Both the position numbers and the translations under genes were made by a program. Source: Thermodesulfatator sp. (GTDB taxonomy: Bacteria > Desulfobacterota > Thermodesulfobacteria > Thermodesulfobacteriales > Thermodesulfobacteriaceae). From it: a stretch of DNA of 8,402 nucleotides. The DNA is taken from positions 1 to 8,402 of the forward strand of contig QOAM01000033.1 of assembly GCA_003978075.1 (NCBI GenBank). Direction: 5' to 3'. Of this stretch, positions 6,758 to 8,402 are shown piece by piece; positions within the stretch are counted from its first letter, which is position 1; every line of letters starts with the position of its first letter. A model generated the notes under the pieces. That model was not told where the DNA came from, searched no databases, and worked only from the letters and a program-made list of their open reading frames with translations.

Positions 6758-7630
6758 TTGGCCCGTAGATCTCGAAAACGTAAAGCGGAAAAGAGCGGGC
6801 TGCCGGGGGCCCTGGCCTGGGCCCTTTTAGGCCTATTCCTCCTGCTGACCCTCCTGACCCTTCTTAAGATCTTCCGGCCCCCCGCCCCACTCTCGGTTCC
6901 TTCCCCCGCTCCGCGGCCTTCCCCCCCTCATACTTCTCCGTCGCGGTCCTCTCCCCGCCCTAGAGCCCTCCCCCGGGTGGCCTTGATCATTGACGACATG
7001 GGACAGAGGCCCTCCTTAGAAAGAAAGTTCTTTGCCCTGGGCCTCCCTCTTAACTTTTCTTTTTTGCCCAAAGCCCCCTTTACCCCTCGCTTGGCCCGCG
7101 AGGCCCATCAACGGGGTTTTACAATCCTGGTCCATCTCCCTATGGAAGCCGAAAATGGGGCCTCTCCCGGGCCAGGAGCCCTCTTAGTCTCCATGAGCGA
7201 AAAGGAAATCCGTTACAGAACCCGATACCTCCTCTCACTGGTTCCCTTCGCCGAAGGGGTTAACCAGCACATGGGGTCCCTGTTTTCGCAAGATCCGCTC
7301 CGCATGAACTGGGTTATGCAGGAAATCAAAAATAAAGGCATGTTTTTTGTAGATAGTAAGACCACACCTCATTCCGTTGCCCCTTTTGTAGCAGAATACT
7401 TGAAAATACCGTTTGCCCAACGAGACATTTTTTTAGATAATAGTTTTTCTAAAGAGGCCTTGGAGAGGGAGCTTAAGCGCATGTTGCAAGAGGCCCAACG
7501 CAAAGGTCGGGTGGTAGTTATTGCTCATCCCCATCCGCAGACCCTGGAGTTTTTAAGGCGTCATCGAAGGCTACTCCTTTCCAAGATCCGGTTGGTATCT
7601 ATCAAAGAGCTGGTGGAGGTACCCCGCTAA
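6758..7630 (+). CDS. Divergent polysaccharide deacetylase family protein (YibQ-type)
   Basis: A 290-residue membrane-anchored envelope protein. The basic N-terminus and hydrophobic segment (about 15-38) look like an uncleaved anchor; a Pro/Ser/Arg-rich linker (40-72) follows. The rest is the divergent polysaccharide deacetylase domain (Polysacc_deac_2). Its motifs are ALIIDDMG (75-82), HLPMEA (126-131), GVNQHMGS (167-174), FVDSKT (197-202), RDIFLDN (222-228) and AHPHPQT (256-262). Activity has rarely been shown for this family; a carbohydrate substrate in the cell wall is assumed. The TTG start at 6758 lacks a clear ribosome site, but an in-frame TAA at 6746-6748 leaves no room upstream, so coupling to the protease gene one base away is likely. 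Such genes often sit behind envC and ctpA homologues. Bases about 7310-7460 are visibly more AT-rich than the rest. Confidence 0.9.
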   Translation: MARRSRKRKAEKSGLPGALAWALLGLFLLLTLLTLLKIFRPPAPLSVPSPAPRPSPPHTSPSRSSPRPRALPRVALIIDDMGQRPSLERKFFALGLPLNFSFLPKAPFTPRLAREAHQRGFTILVHLPMEAENGASPGPGALLVSMSEKEIRYRTRYLLSLVPFAEGVNQHMGSLFSQDPLRMNWVMQEIKNKGMFFVDSKTTPHSVAPFVAEYLKIPFAQRDIFLDNSFSKEALERELKRMLQEAQRKGRVVVIAHPHPQTLEFLRRHRRLLLSKIRLVSIKELVEVPR

Positions 7631-7833
7631 TGCGCAGGGTTAAGACAGCCAAAGAGCTGGCCGAAGAGATTTGGAGGGTTTATAAGAAAGGGAAGGGGGT
7701 TCCCCGCTGCGCCTTTTGCGGAAGACCCATTAAGCGCAAGGAAGAGGCCTTCTTAGGGCGTAAGGGTTGATTCGAGGTCTTGGCGTGCCGGAAGCACGCC
7801 GGGAGAAGTATTCATACCTCCTGTTGCCGATAG
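7630..7833 (+). CDS. Small CxxC...CxxH zinc-site protein with in-frame TGA (possible selenoprotein or broken gene)
   Basis: The ATG overlaps the yibQ stop (TAATG) and has GGAGGT 9 nt upstream (7615-7620), so the start is well supported and coupled to the operon. The frame meets TGA at 7768-7770 after 46 codons, then stays open to TAG at 7831-7833, giving 67 codons if TGA is read. Residues before the stop include CAFCGRP (27-33); those after read FEVLACRKHAGR. Together they form CxxC-22-CxxH, a complete four-ligand zinc site, so the sequence beyond the TGA looks like genuine continuation rather than chance. A GC-rich stem-loop follows the TGA at SECIS-compatible distance. Options are selenocysteine insertion, a nonsense change (TGG or CGA to TGA), a 46-residue product, or a sequencing error. 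The lack of a nearby redox partner (no CxxU or UxxC) argues somewhat against selenocysteine. I do not recognise the family. Confidence 0.6.
7778..7804 (+). promoter_or_regulatory. Stem-loop after the in-frame TGA (SECIS-like candidate)
   Basis: Bases 7778-7788 pair with 7794-7804: a perfect 7-bp GC-rich inner stem (GGCGTGC with GCACGCC), then two G-U wobbles, one C-G and one U-A. The loop is CGGAA (7789-7793). The loop begins 18 nt after the TGA and has G at its second position. Known bacterial SECIS elements have an apical loop about 16-37 nt after UGA with a G in the first two loop positions. No T-run follows, so it is not an intrinsic terminator. Part of the pairing could simply reflect codons in GC-rich coding sequence. 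Confidence 0.4.
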
Positions 7834-7895
7834 AGGCTCAGAAAAAGTCAGAGGCTTGTTAGGTCATTCATTAGGAGCTCAAAGATCTAAATCTC

Positions 7896-7904
7896 TGGTA
7901 TGAT
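7896..7904 (+). promoter_or_regulatory. Extended -10 promoter candidate
   Basis: TGGTATGAT fits the extended -10 pattern (TGn followed by TATGAT, five of six matches to TATAAT). No clear -35 is seen at 16-18 nt, which extended -10 promoters tolerate. Transcription would start near 7911, about 38 nt before the GTG of the short frame at 7949. It lies outside any intact gene. Confidence 0.35.
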
Positions 7905-7948
7905 CGTGTCGATTATCCCGTAAACCCTACGACGGATGAGAGGGATTA

Positions 7949-8017
7949 GTGGCCAAGCTTGAGGATCTTAACCAAGGAGCCACCGTTTTGCCGAAATTTT
8001 CCTCAAGATCCTCATAA
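7949..8017 (+). pseudogene. 22-codon frame resembling a truncated helicase N-terminus
   Basis: GTG at 7949 is preceded by GAGAGGG (7939-7944) and begins MAKLEDLNQGATV, then changes to LPKFSSRSS and stops at TAA. From memory, many bacterial SNF2/DEAD-type helicases begin with a short LEDL-x-PxAxV segment just like this, followed by RGI and a beta-rich domain. The resemblance ends at residue 13. Together with the promoter upstream, this could be the 5' stub left when a helicase gene was lost or rearranged. A thirteen-residue resemblance is weak, so chance or a short leader peptide remain possible. Confidence 0.25.
7960..8014. repeat. 10-bp inverted repeat around the short frame
   Basis: TGAGGATCTT (7960-7969) is repeated inverted as AAGATCCTCA (8005-8014), separated by 35 bases. 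The right arm also contains CCTCAAG (8001-8007), complementary to CTTGAGG (7958-7964). There is no T-run consistent with an intrinsic terminator for either converging gene. It may be a folding leader, a protein site or a rearrangement scar; no function can be assigned. Confidence 0.35.
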
Positions 8018-8041
8018 GAGTAGCCGAAGAAATAACAGATG

Positions 8042-8402
8042 CTAAACCTCCCCTCCGAGGTGTTTCTCAAGATAGACCCCGTAAAAGGTGGTTTCCAGAA
8101 AAGGGATCCCGCCCGGGGCCCGGGCAAAGCCACCTTTGCGAAAACAGCGTTCCACGAAGAAACGGGTCTTCTCCGGCTCGGGGAAGGGGCGGCGGACCCT
8201 TTCCCAAAGGCGCACCGCGAAGTAGGTGTTTTCCAGAAAGGAGGTCGTGCCGGGGAAAAAGCCAAAACCCCCATCCGGGTTGCGGGCCGAGAGCACCCAA
8301 AGCAGGCGGTCTTGGGTGAGGAGCTCCGGGGCCACCCGCGAGAGGTGGTAAAGATCGGAAAGGGTACGGGGGCGGAGAGTACAGGCGACCTTCGGGAGGT
8401 CT
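8042..8402 (-). CDS. Prenyltransferase/squalene-oxidase-repeat protein, C-terminal part (5' end outside window)
   Basis: Only the last 120 residues are visible; the frame is open to the right edge (beginning DLPKVACTLRP) and ends at TAG (8044-8042). Two repeat units are clear: NPDGGFGFFPGTTSFLENTY, followed by FAVRLW, and RKGGFARAPGGIPFLETTFY, followed by GVYLEK. The GGFG-x-PG-x-(S/P)FLE-T-(Y/F) pattern is that of alpha-alpha toroid repeats in the prenyltransferase beta-subunit and squalene/oxidosqualene cyclase superfamily. The catalytic DxDD motif of cyclases is not in the visible part, so activity cannot be judged. Bacterial stand-alone proteins with these repeats are mostly uncharacterised. 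An internal GTG at 8335 could be mistaken for the start, but repeat-compatible sequence extends upstream of it. The gene converges on the small zinc-site gene, with about 208 bases between them. Confidence 0.7.
   Translation of the reverse strand, partial: DLPKVACTLRPRTLSDLYHLSRVAPELLTQDRLLWVLSARNPDGGFGFFPGTTSFLENTYFAVRLWERVRRPFPEPEKTRFFVERCFRKGGFARAPGGIPFLETTFYGVYLEKHLGGEV

Noticed and set aside
1640..7855. TGACTTTTTC present near 1640 and, inverted, near 7840, considered as insertion-sequence ends
   Set aside because: Only 10 bases are shared, the interval contains ordinary operon genes, and there is no transposase or target duplication.
7927..8274. 115-codon minus-strand frame
   Set aside because: It is an alternative frame of the toroid-repeat gene. 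The other frame carries the conserved repeats, and this one is Pro/Arg-rich without a motif.

Overview
The window comes from a bacterial chromosome with a Gram-negative envelope: PilT-type motor ATPases lie beside an ftsEX / EnvC-like / carboxy-terminal protease / YibQ-type cluster. The gene order, the very compact packing, TTG and GTG starts, and the frequent AAG, AGG, CTC and CCC codons suggest a thermophilic Desulfobacterota or Thermodesulfobacteria-like organism. That placement is an inference; no rRNA or other marker gene is present.

Left part (1-2754, minus strand): an apparent three-gene operon. A canonical pilT comes first, then a divergent PilT-like ATPase, then the start of a small zinc-ribbon protein whose GTG start lies inside the end of the ATPase gene. 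The zinc-ribbon gene runs off the left edge. This side should power or tune type IV pilus retraction.

Middle (2755-7630, plus strand): a 73-base spacer with a perfect TATAAT box, then ftsE, ftsX, an EnvC-like protein with a catalytically dead LytM domain, an S41 protease with PDZ domain, and a YibQ-type divergent polysaccharide deacetylase. Neighbouring genes overlap or lie within 3 bases, so this is very probably one operon. In well-studied bacteria FtsEX uses ATP to move an EnvC-type coiled coil that switches on a cell-wall amidase at the division site. The protease and YibQ-type protein are plausible envelope partners.

Right part (7630-8402): the most unusual area. A small gene overlapping yibQ by one base has an in-frame TGA at codon 47. 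Reading through it gives 67 residues and completes a CxxC...CxxH zinc site. An 11-bp stem-loop begins just after the TGA, with its loop 18 nt downstream, a geometry compatible with a bacterial SECIS element. This is either a small selenoprotein candidate or a recently broken gene. Beyond it lies about 210 bases without a complete gene. It holds an extended -10 promoter, a 22-codon stub resembling the N-terminus of a helicase, and an inverted repeat. The 3' end of a minus-strand gene with prenyltransferase-like toroid repeats enters from the right edge.

No tRNA, rRNA, CRISPR array or complete insertion sequence was seen.
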